The notes beneath the pieces are model-generated. The model saw only the letters and a program-made list of their open reading frames with translations. It was not told the origin of the DNA and ran no database searches. This document shows positions 1 through 5,405 of a stretch of DNA of 18,457 nt, in pieces (positions within the stretch are counted from its first letter, which is position 1; every line of letters begins with the position of its first letter). Location of the stretch: the NCBI GenBank assembly GCA_018364635.1, contig JAGZLR010000040.1, positions 1-18,457 on the forward strand, in the 5' to 3' direction. The position numbers and the translations under genes were made by a program. This DNA is from Clostridiales bacterium. Its GTDB lineage: Bacteria > Bacillota > Clostridia > Lachnospirales > Anaerotignaceae.

Positions 1-65
1 GTTTTACTTAAACCATGATCAATGAGTTGCTTCCACAAACGATATAGATAATTGCCATTTTGCAC
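1..65 (-). pseudogene. N-terminus of Cro/CI-type HTH regulator, apparently frameshifted, cut by window edge
   Basis: On the minus strand an AGGAGG ribosome binding site (65-70) is followed six bases later by ATG at 58-56. That ATG frame closes after 16 codons (MAIIYIV..., stop at 10-8). The neighbouring frame is open to the edge and reads NGNYLYRLWKQLIDHGLSK. This resembles the start of small XRE-family regulators, which typically begin M-x-(2-4)-Y-x-(K/R)-L-W-K-L-L-I-D-K-G-(M/L)-x-K. One extra A after the ATG GCA codons would put the start codon in the HTH frame. The only in-frame start is a GTG at 65-63 that overlaps the ribosome binding site, with a stop just upstream at 71-69. The gene is therefore either a frameshifted relic or contains a one-base sequence error. 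Only about 20 codons are visible, so the family call is tentative. Confidence 0.42.
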
Positions 66-93
66 CTCCTAGCTTACTACCAGTAAAATCGAT

Positions 94-122
94 ATTATAC
101 AAAAAACATATAAATTTCACGA
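94..122 (-). promoter_or_regulatory. Weak promoter candidate for the HTH gene
   Basis: A perfect TATAAT box lies at 99-94 on the minus strand, about 35 bases upstream of the ATG at 58. The -35 region 17 bp away (TCGTGA, 122-117) is a poor match, so the call rests mostly on the -10 box and its position. Confidence 0.4.
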
Positions 123-143
123 AATCATAAGCTTACAATTTGT

Positions 144-180
144 AAAAAAGTGGCCTGTATCCAAGAATAACAGACCACTT
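144..180 (-). terminator. Rho-independent terminator of the yhaM-rlmD operon
   Basis: On the minus strand the arms AAGTGGTCTGT (180-170) and ACAGGCCACTT (158-148) pair over 11 bp with one U-G wobble. They are followed by a run of six T (149-144, overlapping the stem foot). On the plus strand the same position would be a C-A mismatch, which supports a minus-strand function. It lies about 60 bases after the rlmD stop codon. Confidence 0.75.
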
Positions 181-241
181 GTCTTTATGGTTTCAGCAAA
201 ATTCAGCTGGTCTATCTTAACCTCAATATTCCGCTTTCGTA

Positions 242-1609
242 TTAAGCTTTAGACAATAAACATACTGTCTCCACATTAGTAGAATAGATGAATTGATCCA
301 CTACCTGTACCTTTTCGCAGCGATACCCTCCATTGCATAAAATTTTCATATCCCGCGCTAGCGTTGCCGGATCACAAGAAACATAGACAACCCGAGCCGG
401 CATCATTTCCTTAATTGTATTTAAAACTGCAATATCACAGCCCTTTCGCGGCGGATCAACCACTACCACATCCGCACAAAATCCTTCTTGATATAACTTT
501 GGAATGACCTTTTCCGCAGCTCCTGCCACAAACGATACATTTTCTATTCCATTAATCTTAGCGTTTCTTTTTGCATCTTCAATTGCCTCTTCCACGATCT
601 CCACACCAAACACCTTTTTGACATGAGGCGCGAAAAACAAAGAGATTGTGCCAATACCGCAATAAATATCAAGGACGGACATTTCCTTTGTTACACCGGA
701 AAACTCCAGCGCCTTTTCATATAACAATTTTGTCTGATAGGGGTTTACTTGGAAAAATGACAGCGGTGAAATCTGATATTTTATTTCTCCAATAAAATCT
801 GTGATAAATCCCTGCCCCCACAAAATCTTCTGTTTTCTTCCTAAAATGACATTTGTCTTTTCGCAGTTTGTGTTCAAAACAATCCCTGTAAGTCCAGGAA
901 TTTTACATAACTTTTCAATTAGAAGATCTTTTTTCGGTAATTTTGTGCCATTGACAACAAGGCAGACCATAACATCTCCTGTCTCAAACCCCACTTTAGT
1001 CAAAATATGCCGCAGCAGCCCCTGATGCGTTTGTTCGTCATAGACAGAAATCCCGCTTTCCGCTATATACTCCCGCATCGCCTGCAAAATCAAATCATTA
1101 ACAGGATGCTGTATCAAGCATGTTTTTGTATCTATAATCCTATGACTATGAAAAGCATAAAACCCAATAACCGTCTTACCATTGATTCTTCCCACAGGAA
1201 ACTGCGCTTTATTCCGATAATGAGTCCGATGATCTGTTCCCATAGCCAATGGAACTATTACATCAGAAAAACCACCGATTCGATCTATACAATCTTGAAC
1301 CTTTTTCGTTTTTATTTGCAGCTGTTCTTCATAAGCAATATGCTGTAACTGACATCCGCCGCATTTTTCATAAATTGGGCATAGAGGAACTGTCCGATTG
1401 CAAGATGGCTTTAATAATTCTAAAATTTTACCATAGGCATATGTTTTTTTTACCTTTACAATAAGTACCTTCGCCCGTTCTCCAGGAAGACCTCCAGGCA
1501 CAAAAACTGTAAAGCCATTAATTTTTCCTATGGCCGCAGCGTCTACGCTTAAGTCTGTAAATTCTATCTCATACTGTTCATTTTTTTTAATTGGTATCTG
1601 GTTTGTCAT
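242..1609 (-). CDS. rlmD: 23S rRNA (uracil-C5)-methyltransferase, RlmD/RlmCD family
   Basis: 455 residues, normal length for the TrmA/RlmC/RlmD family, which methylates C5 of uridine in 23S rRNA (or tRNA for TrmA) using S-adenosylmethionine. A TRAM RNA-binding domain covers about residues 10-66. The 4Fe-4S cysteines are visible as CPIYEKCGGC (C77, C83, C86) with a fourth at C164. The SAM-binding motif VLDIYCGIG is at 312-320, VVDPPRKG at 383-390, and the catalytic cysteine is C412 in SCDPATLARD. It is the last gene of the operon: the preceding stop codon ends six bases upstream and AAAGGATG serves as ribosome binding site. In Bacillus one enzyme (RlmCD) modifies both U747 and U1939, and which applies here cannot be read from sequence. 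A housekeeping rRNA modification role is likely. Confidence 0.92.
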   Translation of the reverse strand: MTNQIPIKKNEQYEIEFTDLSVDAAAIGKINGFTVFVPGGLPGERAKVLIVKVKKTYAYGKILELLKPSCNRTVPLCPIYEKCGGCQLQHIAYEEQLQIKTKKVQDCIDRIGGFSDVIVPLAMGTDHRTHYRNKAQFPVGRINGKTVIGFYAFHSHRIIDTKTCLIQHPVNDLILQAMREYIAESGISVYDEQTHQGLLRHILTKVGFETGDVMVCLVVNGTKLPKKDLLIEKLCKIPGLTGIVLNTNCEKTNVILGRKQKILWGQGFITDFIGEIKYQISPLSFFQVNPYQTKLLYEKALEFSGVTKEMSVLDIYCGIGTISLFFAPHVKKVFGVEIVEEAIEDAKRNAKINGIENVSFVAGAAEKVIPKLYQEGFCADVVVVDPPRKGCDIAVLNTIKEMMPARVVYVSCDPATLARDMKILCNGGYRCEKVQVVDQFIYSTNVETVCLLSKA

Positions 1610-1615
1610 TTCTTT

Positions 1616-2188
1616 TCATCCTTTTTTTCTCACGCTGTATTTACATACAGTACCGTTGCATACACAACTCCTGCACATTGGAAAATTTGCCTCGGTCTCC
1701 ATTGTTTTTCCTTTCAGCATTGCCCGCATTTGATTTAATGTCCCCAAAAGCTCTTTTCGCAATTTACGGCTATTTCTCACAACAAAAGTGGCATCCTGAT
1801 ACACCAAACGGCCATAACGTGGTTTTATTCCAAAAGTTTCTTCTGCAAGGACAAAGTATGCCGCAAGCTGCATCAAATCTCCCCTGTGGGGCAACAGAGC
1901 TTGACCAATAGACCCACTTTTCAATTCCACAGGCAAAAGCCCTCTTCCTATTGTTTTCTTAAAAATTAAGTCTGGGCGCCCCTGAATATCTAGAGACTGA
2001 GCATATAATAGTTTATGATAAACACAAGACTTTTCCAAATGCTCTTTTCCATTATCTGCGTAGATAAGCCTCCAGCCACAGTAAGACAATGCCCCGTTTT
2101 TTTTTACAATCTCTGGCCGGCGCCTTAAGACAAAAAGCACACAAACCAATACTGCTCCTATGCTGATCCATATATAATTTTTATCCAT
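1616..2188 (-). CDS. Cas4/Dna2-like PD-(D/E)XK nuclease, catalytic half with N-terminal membrane anchor
   Basis: 190 residues. Residues 5-20 form a hydrophobic helix followed by RRR (22-24), which predicts the rest to be cytoplasmic. The remainder has the core of a Cas4-type nuclease: GRPDLIF (D73), LLPVELKSG (E88, K90), DLMQLAAYFVL (the QxxxY motif, Q107 and Y111), and a C-terminal cysteine cluster CRSCVCNGTVC (C172, C175, C177, C182) like the one that holds the 4Fe-4S cluster in Cas4 and AddB/Dna2. The usual N-terminal Cas4 motifs (the first cluster cysteine and the G...H motif) are missing here and are found in the preceding gene. The ATG at 2188 follows AAAGGG by seven bases and lies two codons after the upstream UAG. 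No cas1 or cas2 is nearby, so a CRISPR role is unlikely. The substrate is unknown; repair or DNA processing at the membrane is a guess. Confidence 0.75.
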   Translation of the reverse strand: MDKNYIWISIGAVLVCVLFVLRRRPEIVKKNGALSYCGWRLIYADNGKEHLEKSCVYHKLLYAQSLDIQGRPDLIFKKTIGRGLLPVELKSGSIGQALLPHRGDLMQLAAYFVLAEETFGIKPRYGRLVYQDATFVVRNSRKLRKELLGTLNQMRAMLKGKTMETEANFPMCRSCVCNGTVCKYSVRKKG

Positions 2189-2191
2189 TCT

Positions 2192-2494
2192 CTAACCCTT
2201 TTTCCATAGAAACCATAACACAATCACTGAAACGAGCAAAAATACAAGGCAGACCTTTAGGAGCATTTTTTTTCTGAGAATGTTTTCGTAATATCTATCA
2301 TGATATAAACTTCCTCGCAGAAAGTAATCTTTTGTCTGATCAGTAACACCCAGAGCCTCATTTCTTTCACGCTTCAGCCTTCTCAGTTCTTTCATCCCAT
2401 ATAATCTTTCATAATACCACTGATATGGGCAGTAAGTAAATTTGTTGATCTCATTGGCCGAAATGCGGCGTTTCGAATTATAAAACTCTTTCAT
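2192..2494 (-). CDS. N-terminal half of a Cas4-like nuclease with C-terminal membrane helix
   Basis: 100 residues. Residues 11-33 (ISANEINKFTYCPYQWYYERL) match the opening motif of Cas4 proteins: helix, then Y-C-P-x-x-x-Y-Y, with C22 the expected first cysteine of the Fe-S cluster. RGSLYHD (60-66, H65) matches the G-x-x-x-H motif that supplies a metal ligand in Cas4/Dna2. Residues 77-96 are a single strongly hydrophobic helix with lysines on both sides. The protein lacks the D...ExK...QxxxY core, which is encoded by the next gene in the same frame. It begins eight bases after the yhaM stop without a clear ribosome binding site, suggesting translational coupling. Alone it could not be a nuclease; with the next protein it would supply the missing ligands. 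An alternative is that the two were one gene broken by a nonsense codon. Confidence 0.7.
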   Translation of the reverse strand: MKEFYNSKRRISANEINKFTYCPYQWYYERLYGMKELRRLKRERNEALGVTDQTKDYFLRGSLYHDRYYENILRKKMLLKVCLVFLLVSVIVLWFLWKKG

Positions 2495-2502
2495 CTGTAT
2501 GG

Positions 2503-3444
2503 TTAAAAATCAGATTTTCGTATATTTCTCTGCAACATCTTCTGATATCCGACCCAACTACCCTGAGTACTGTCTGCGTCAATCATCTCCTCGACCACCT
2601 TTACTTTCGCATCAGTGTCATCCGCAAAATGCAGAAGAAAAGCTTCCATTGTTTTCGGCAGTTTTGGTGAGCCGTACTCATACTCCCCATGATGAGACAA
2701 AATGCAATGCTGCATTAAACTAATTAGTTTTGGCGGGAACCCTTCGATCTTTGCTGCCTCTTCCCCAATCATCTGTGCACCGATGTAGATATGACCCAAC
2801 AGCTGCCCTTCATCTGTATAATCATTTTCAGGAAACTCGCTAAGCTCTCTTACTTTTCCAATGTCATGGAGCATTGCACAAGCAATTAAAATGTCTCTGT
2901 TTACATATTTATATCTCCCGCTAAAAAAATCACAAATTTGTGTGACAGATAACGTATGCTCCACAAGACCACCCATGTATCCGTGATGAATTGTTTTGGC
3001 CGCTGAATGTACTTTAAATGATTTAGTAAGCTTTTCATTTGTGATAAAAACGGACTCCAACAATTTTTTAATGTGCGTTTCCTGAATCGTTTTGATGTAT
3101 GCCAATAACTGCTGAAACATCTCATCAATATTTTTTTCTGTACAAGGAATATAATCTACTGGATCGTATTCGCCTTCCATACTTCTCCGAATCTTTCTTA
3201 CATTCAGTTGAATTTCATTTTGATATATAATTGCAATTGCATCTATCTTAATAAACTCGTTTTCCTCAAAAGATTTAATATCGTTATTCAAATCCCAGAC
3301 TTTTGCGTCTACGACTCCTGTTTTATCCTGAAGCTTTAACGAAAGATAGCTTTTGCCTGCTCTGGATTTCAGCATCTGACGGCTTTTACACAGGTAATGT
3401 TCAACTACATTTTCTCCTTCTCTGATTTCATTAAGATATTTCAT
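2503..3444 (-). CDS. yhaM: YhaM-family 3'-5' exoribonuclease (OB-fold plus HD domain)
   Basis: 313 residues, the usual length of Bacillus YhaM, a 3'-to-5' exonuclease that trims RNA (and single-stranded DNA in vitro). An OB-fold nucleic-acid binding domain occupies about residues 12-90 (LSLKLQDKTGVVDAKVW is typical). A metal-dependent HD domain follows, with H163 (GLVEHT), H193-D194 (MLHDIGK), H218, H251-H252 (LSHHGEYEYGSP) and D275-D276 in LLHFADDTDAK. The start ATG at 3444 follows GGGAGG by six bases. It is the first gene of the operon, read from a promoter at 3484-3513 and divergent from the TraX-family gene. Linkage to a Cas4-like nuclease may mean a shared nucleic-acid degradation role, but that is inference. 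Confidence 0.92.
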   Translation of the reverse strand: MKYLNEIREGENVVEHYLCKSRQMLKSRAGKSYLSLKLQDKTGVVDAKVWDLNNDIKSFEENEFIKIDAIAIIYQNEIQLNVRKIRRSMEGEYDPVDYIPCTEKNIDEMFQQLLAYIKTIQETHIKKLLESVFITNEKLTKSFKVHSAAKTIHHGYMGGLVEHTLSVTQICDFFSGRYKYVNRDILIACAMLHDIGKVRELSEFPENDYTDEGQLLGHIYIGAQMIGEEAAKIEGFPPKLISLMQHCILSHHGEYEYGSPKLPKTMEAFLLHFADDTDAKVKVVEEMIDADSTQGSWVGYQKMLQRNIRKSDF

Positions 3445-3483
3445 TGACTGCCTCCCGAAATTTTTTGTTTGTTTTAGTTTCTT

Positions 3484-3513
3484 ATTTTATCATAAATAGA
3501 TAAAAAAAGCCAA
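3484..3513 (-). promoter_or_regulatory. Promoter of the yhaM operon
   Basis: Minus strand TTGGCT (3513-3508), an 18-bp spacer, and TAAAAT (3489-3484) preceded by TGA, an extended -10. It lies about 40 bases upstream of the yhaM start codon and back to back with the promoter at 3545-3573. Confidence 0.6.
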
Positions 3514-3544
3514 CCATTTCATAGAGATTCCTACGCTGTTATAG

Positions 3545-3573
3545 TAGAAAAGATGATTATCGTATGCTATAAT
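3545..3573 (+). promoter_or_regulatory. Promoter of the TraX-family gene
   Basis: TAGAAA (3545-3550), 17 bp, then TATAAT (3568-3573) with TGC directly before it, an extended -10. This places the transcript start near 3580. It therefore rules out the upstream ATG at 3553 as a start codon and supports the ATG at 3604. Confidence 0.65.
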
Positions 3574-3603
3574 ATCAAAAATTGGGATTTAAGGAGATCT
3601 ATC

Positions 3604-4359
3604 ATGGAGATTGGGTTTGAAAAATATAGATGTCTCAATCGGGATGTCATTAAATATATTGCAATGTTTACGATGCTTCTAAACCATATTGCACAAGTTT
3701 TTATGGAACCAGGAACATGGTTATTTTTTGTGTTTGTTGCAATTGGGTATTTTACGGCAATTACGATGTGCTATTTTCTCGTCGAGGGGTATTTTCATAC
3801 CCATTCTACGAAATCCTACTTTTTAAGGCTGATTGCCTTTGCCGTCATCTCCCAAATTCCCTTTTGTTTTGCCTTTACCAAAAAGGGGATCATTGAATTT
3901 TATGGCTTCAACATGATAGTTACCCTTTGCCTGTGTTTTGTCCTAATTTATATTAACGATCAATGTAAAAACAAGTTTCTAAATTTCTTTGTCACTGTTG
4001 GTGTCTTTGGATTAAGTTCATTTTCTGATTGGGCATTTTTTGCACCAATGTTCACACTTCTTTTTTTGTGGGCCGGGCAGTCAAAAGACAGACTGAAATC
4101 AGCTTTTCTTATAGCCTCTCTTCTTTTCGGAGGATATCATTATATAATCGGCAGTCTAAGCTTCCACTTTTGGACCAATATTGGTTATACTATTTTAAAT
4201 ATGTTGGGTATCCTCATATCAGGCTTTTGTATTGTTTATTTATACAATGGAAAGCGAATGGAACAGGGCAAAATAGTTTCAAAATGGTTTTTCTATCTTT
4301 TTTATCCAACCCACTTATTGATTCTTGGCCTACTGCGCATCACCCTTAACCTATCATAA
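3604..4359 (+). CDS. TraX-family integral membrane protein
   Basis: 251 residues from ATG 3604, which follows AAGGAG by seven bases; a longer frame from 3553 would begin inside the promoter. Most of the protein is hydrophobic, with roughly eight membrane segments. Family hallmarks are an N-terminal KYIAMFTMLLNHIAQVF, the segment FLVEGYFHTHSTKSYFLRL, a TNIGYTILNMLGI region, and a C-terminal FFYLFYPTHLLILGLLR. TraX of the F plasmid N-acetylates pilin; chromosomal Firmicutes members have no known substrate and are thought to be acyltransferase-like. No conjugation gene is in view, so a role in acetylating a surface or envelope molecule is only an inference. The gene stands alone and ends in a strong terminator. 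Confidence 0.85.
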   Translation: MEIGFEKYRCLNRDVIKYIAMFTMLLNHIAQVFMEPGTWLFFVFVAIGYFTAITMCYFLVEGYFHTHSTKSYFLRLIAFAVISQIPFCFAFTKKGIIEFYGFNMIVTLCLCFVLIYINDQCKNKFLNFFVTVGVFGLSSFSDWAFFAPMFTLLFLWAGQSKDRLKSAFLIASLLFGGYHYIIGSLSFHFWTNIGYTILNMLGILISGFCIVYLYNGKRMEQGKIVSKWFFYLFYPTHLLILGLLRITLNLS

Positions 4360-4369
4360 CTTTTCACAC

Positions 4370-4406
4370 AAAAAAGGACGCTTCTATCATGAAGCGTCCT
4401 TTTTTT
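4370..4406. terminator. Bidirectional terminator between TraX-family and SpeD-like genes
   Basis: AGGACGCTTC (4375-4384) and GAAGCGTCCT (4391-4400) form a perfect 10-bp stem with a 6-base loop. The stem is flanked by A-runs on the left and T-runs on the right, so either strand ends in a U-tract. It sits directly at the stop codon of the minus-strand gene. Confidence 0.9.
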
Positions 4407-4793
4407 CTAGGCAAGCACCGTTTCCCACGCAAACTCTTCTTCCTCAATCATCCGCTCTTTTTCACGAACGACAATGGATTGAGCTTGCAGCTTTTTCGCA
4501 ATACAGCAAAGAATTTCTTCTGTCTGTGCTGGATTATCTGTATAAACTTCTAAATATGCATATTGATGGTTTGGTTTTGTCTGAAGGATTAAGGTACTAT
4601 CTGGGGTCGTCGTCTCAGCTCTCACACCACTAGGCTTTAAAGAGGAATATGCCGTCTCTTTTAAAACCTTCTGGTTAAGGGCGATACAGGCTTCGCCAAT
4701 CAGCGCCTTTACTCGATCTACGCTGCCTAAACAATCTCTATTACATCCATAGATATCAGCTTTTGTCAGCTCTGTGATATATTTACTTCCCAT
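4407..4793 (-). CDS. Diverged SpeD (S-adenosylmethionine decarboxylase) homologue lacking key residues
   Basis: 128 residues from ATG 4793, which follows GGGGAGGG by about nine bases. An upstream in-frame ATG at 4877 overlaps the -35 box and is not used. The fold signature of bacterial AdoMet decarboxylase proenzyme is visible: an opening ITELTKADIYGC, a central PSGV, and YAYLEVYT near residue 78. Aligned without gaps to my recollection of Thermotoga SpeD, the processing site SES|H becomes PDST. The pyruvoyl-forming serine is kept (S66), the Glu before it becomes D65 and the His after it T67. The histidine needed for self-cleavage (HTWPE) becomes Q71, and the catalytic cysteine (FTCG) becomes D86. 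No speE or other polyamine gene is nearby. I expect it not to be a normal AdoMet decarboxylase; a regulatory or new role is possible. Confidence 0.7.
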   Translation of the reverse strand: MGSKYITELTKADIYGCNRDCLGSVDRVKALIGEACIALNQKVLKETAYSSLKPSGVRAETTTPDSTLILQTKPNHQYAYLEVYTDNPAQTEEILCCIAKKLQAQSIVVREKERMIEEEEFAWETVLA

Positions 4794-4848
4794 TATGGTT
4801 TCCCTCCCCTTCTTTATTTCCATGGGAAAAAGATACCACAAACCCCCA

Positions 4849-4877
4849 AAATTATCAATTTTATAGTTAACTGTCAA
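4849..4877 (-). promoter_or_regulatory. Promoter of the SpeD-like gene
   Basis: Consensus TTGACA on the minus strand at 4877-4872. A -10 box is either TAATTT (4854-4849, 17-bp spacer) or GATAAT (4856-4851, 15-bp spacer). The transcript would start about 45 bases upstream of ATG 4793. Confidence 0.6.
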
Positions 4878-5015
4878 ATATATCTCTTTTCTAGCTTTCT
4901 ATAGTATTTCACTTCAAAAAATTCATAGCATACGTTTTTTCATGGAAAATCTTTTGATAAATTCGTTTTTCTATCAATATATTTTCTTTTCAAAAGACAT
5001 ATGAAATCCACTCAA

Positions 5016-5213
5016 CTACATTTGCCTTCTCACAGAAGCATACTCATCATCTTTTCGATAATACGGACAATCACAAAACGTTTCACGCAAAAATTTCTCC
5101 ATTTCGTCTTCATCCAAATTAACCATACAAGTATAGTAATCGTACACTTCATCATAGACATAATTTATACAACTGTCACAATTTGACTCTTGTCCTTTTG
5201 TCCTAGCCACCAT
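5016..5213 (-). CDS. DUF6472-type small Cys-rich protein
   Basis: 65 residues from ATG 5213, six bases after AGGAG; a TTG at 5216 would add one residue. The pattern is C-D-S-C-x-N-Y-x-Y-D-E near the start, then Y-Y-T-C-x-V-N-L-D-E-D-E-M, then C-D-C-P-Y-Y and a closing D-D-E-Y-x-x-V-R-R-Q-M. Five cysteines in a CxxC...C...CxC arrangement suggest a small metal-binding (perhaps zinc) fold, which is inference. I recognise this layout from uncharacterised Lachnospiraceae proteins named DUF6472; no function is known to me. It is transcribed toward the SpeD-like gene, 222 bases away, with no evident terminator between. That gap (4794-5015) holds the SpeD-like promoter and otherwise only AT-rich DNA. 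Confidence 0.8.
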   Translation of the reverse strand: MVARTKGQESNCDSCINYVYDEVYDYYTCMVNLDEDEMEKFLRETFCDCPYYRKDDEYASVRRQM

Positions 5214-5237
5214 CAACCTCTCCTTTTCTGCGAATCA

Positions 5238-5266
5238 ATTATAGAGAAAATAGATAAAAAGATCAA
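5238..5266 (-). promoter_or_regulatory. Promoter of the DUF6472 gene
   Basis: Minus strand TTGATC (5266-5261), a 17-bp spacer and a perfect TATAAT (5243-5238), about 25 bases upstream of the start codon. Confidence 0.75.
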
Positions 5267-5313
5267 GTAGTCTAAAAACTCACCAAAAAAATTTATAAAT
5301 TTAACGCTTTAAA

Positions 5314-5342
5314 TTGACGATGTTATTTTTTTGTAGTATGAT
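5314..5342 (+). promoter_or_regulatory. Promoter of the first ABC importer operon
   Basis: TTGACG (5314-5319), exactly 17 bp, TATGAT (5337-5342). The expected transcript start is near 5349, giving a leader of about 55 bases. Unlike the paralogous operon at 12617, there is no T-box in this leader. Confidence 0.8.
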
Positions 5343-5347
5343 GGATT

Positions 5348-5384
5348 ACGAAGTTTAATCTTGCGAAGCACTAAATTGCTTCGT
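5348..5384 (+). promoter_or_regulatory. Leader with two mutually exclusive hairpins
   Basis: The leader of the first importer contains ACGAAG (5348-5353), a second CGAAGC (5364-5369) and one GCTTCGT (5378-5384). The last can pair with either of the first two. There is no U-tract after the hairpin and the ribosome binding site (AGGGGAG near 5391) stays outside it, so any regulatory role is speculative. If transcription starts near 5349, only the second hairpin would be complete. Confidence 0.25.
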
Positions 5385-5405
5385 TTATAAAAGGGGAGTT
5401 TTTGT

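Noticed and set aside
1616..2494. CRISPR adaptation module, because of the Cas4-like proteins
   Set aside because: No cas1, cas2, effector gene or direct-repeat array is present anywhere in the window, and the neighbours are housekeeping genes.
3553..3603. Longer N-terminus for the TraX-family protein starting at ATG 3553
   Set aside because: The extension contains the extended -10 promoter box and has no ribosome binding site, while ATG 3604 has AAGGAG at the right distance.
4794..4877. Longer N-terminus for the SpeD-like protein from ATG 4877
   Set aside because: That ATG overlaps the TTGACA box, so it would lie upstream of the transcript start. The family fold begins at the later ATG with its GGGGAGGG site.
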